Shown here: positions 5,101-5,499 of the stretch, piece after piece
Layout of the letters: each line of letters opens with the position of its first letter
Numbering within the stretch: position 1 is the stretch's first letter
Assembly (NCBI GenBank): GCA_028822125.1
Contig: JAPKEK010000211.1
Coordinates: forward strand, 1-5,499
DNA length: 5,499 bases
Origin: Pseudomonadales bacterium
GTDB taxonomy: Bacteria; Pseudomonadota; Gammaproteobacteria; Pseudomonadales; Azotimanducaceae
Direction: 5' to 3'
Translations under genes and position numbers: made by a program
The notes under the pieces: model-generated
What the model saw: only the letters and a program-made list of their open reading frames with translations
Databases searched by the model: none
Told to the model about the DNA's origin: nothing

Positions 5101-5499
5101 GTGTTCGACCGGGAATTCAGGCAGTTGCCACCCTTCTCTGCTGTTCTGGGCATGGAGTAGGCCCGGGAAGAAGGATCTAAGTTGTGGGTAAGGCTCAGGA
5201 TCTTAGGGCATAACCTGCAGGATATGCAAGCTAGCTGTGTGCATGGCGGCGCTATTACCGCAGCGCTGGATAACGCCTGTGGTTGGTGCATTGGTATTCA
5301 TCCACAGCATGCGAATGGCACTTCAATGGCAACCCTGGATTTAAGGGTCGACTTTATCAGAGGTGCTGTTCCCGAATTGGATATTATGGTTATGGCCGAA
5401 TGCAACCTATCCAGAAAAATAGGGCCTACGCCAAGGCGGTTGCATCCCAGACGCCAATGAATGACCCGGTCGCTAGCTGGATACCATGAACACAACCAG
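5101..5499 (+). pseudogene. Hotdog-fold (PaaI/4HBT-like) acyl-CoA thioesterase, decayed
   Basis: One reading frame from a GTG at 5101 gives FDREFRQLPPFSAVLGME, then a TAG at 5158-5160. The same frame then continues through VRLRILGHNLQD, CVHGGAITAALDNACGW (from about 5236), SMATLDLRVDFIRGAVPELD and VMAECNLSRKIG. The HGG loop followed by an Asp-bearing helix (ALDNACG) and the TLDLRVDF strand are characteristic of PaaI-type thioesterases, which hydrolyse acyl-CoA in the cytosol. At about 5413-5424 similarity moves to the next frame, where AYAKAVASQTPMNDPVAS (from 5427) gives the expected final strands. That frame ends early at TGA 5487-5489, and a third lesion near 5478-5486 would restore a usual C-terminus (MNTT). 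The upstream boundary is uncertain because stops at 5089-5097 precede the GTG and no good ribosome site is visible. The 3' end may lie outside the window. Decay or sequencing error could each explain it; three lesions favour decay. Confidence 0.75.

Overview
The window reads as a bacterial chromosomal fragment with densely packed genes, moderate base composition, a canonical Shine-Dalgarno site (AAGGAG) and ATG starts. The closest resemblance I can recall is the cytochrome P450, which reads like the CYP153 fatty-acid/alkane hydroxylases of marine Gammaproteobacteria such as Marinobacter. The flavin-type oxidoreductase and the phosphotransferase belong to families best known from Actinobacteria but also found in lipid-degrading Proteobacteria. 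My best guess is a hydrocarbon- or lipid-degrading gammaproteobacterium. This is inference, since there is no rRNA or other marker gene here.

Layout from left to right. Bases 2-427 (+) are the C-terminal part of an aminoglycoside-phosphotransferase-fold kinase, cut by the window edge. It converges, with 14 bases between the stops, on a luciferase-like monooxygenase (LLM) family oxidoreductase at 442-1536 (-). A 301-base divergent intergenic region (1537-1837) holds two abutting perfect palindromes inside a possible promoter. It also holds a 13-bp tandem repeat (3 full copies plus 9 bases) that runs directly into the ribosome binding site of the next gene. Then come a TauD/TfdA-type Fe(II)/2-oxoglutarate dioxygenase (1838-2650, +) and a PhzF-family protein (2653-3507, +), separated by two bases and almost certainly one operon. 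After 146 non-coding bases lies a full-length CYP153-type P450 (3654-4955, +). The right end carries a decayed hotdog-fold (PaaI-like) thioesterase, from about 5101 to the window end, with an in-frame stop, a frameshift and probably a second frameshift.

How the genes might fit together. P450, 2-oxoglutarate dioxygenase, LLM oxidoreductase and acyl-CoA thioesterase families are all common in loci for oxidation of hydrophobic organic compounds, and APH-fold kinases often accompany acyl-CoA metabolism genes. No ferredoxin, ferredoxin reductase, transporter, regulator, CoA ligase or acyl-CoA dehydrogenase lies inside the window, so no pathway can be assigned from it alone. I see no mobile element, CRISPR array, tRNA or rRNA, and no convincing intrinsic terminator. 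I did not find a clearly new defence or mobile system. The least explained items are the repeat-bearing leader of the dioxygenase operon, the dioxygenase-PhzF pairing, and the thioesterase remnant.
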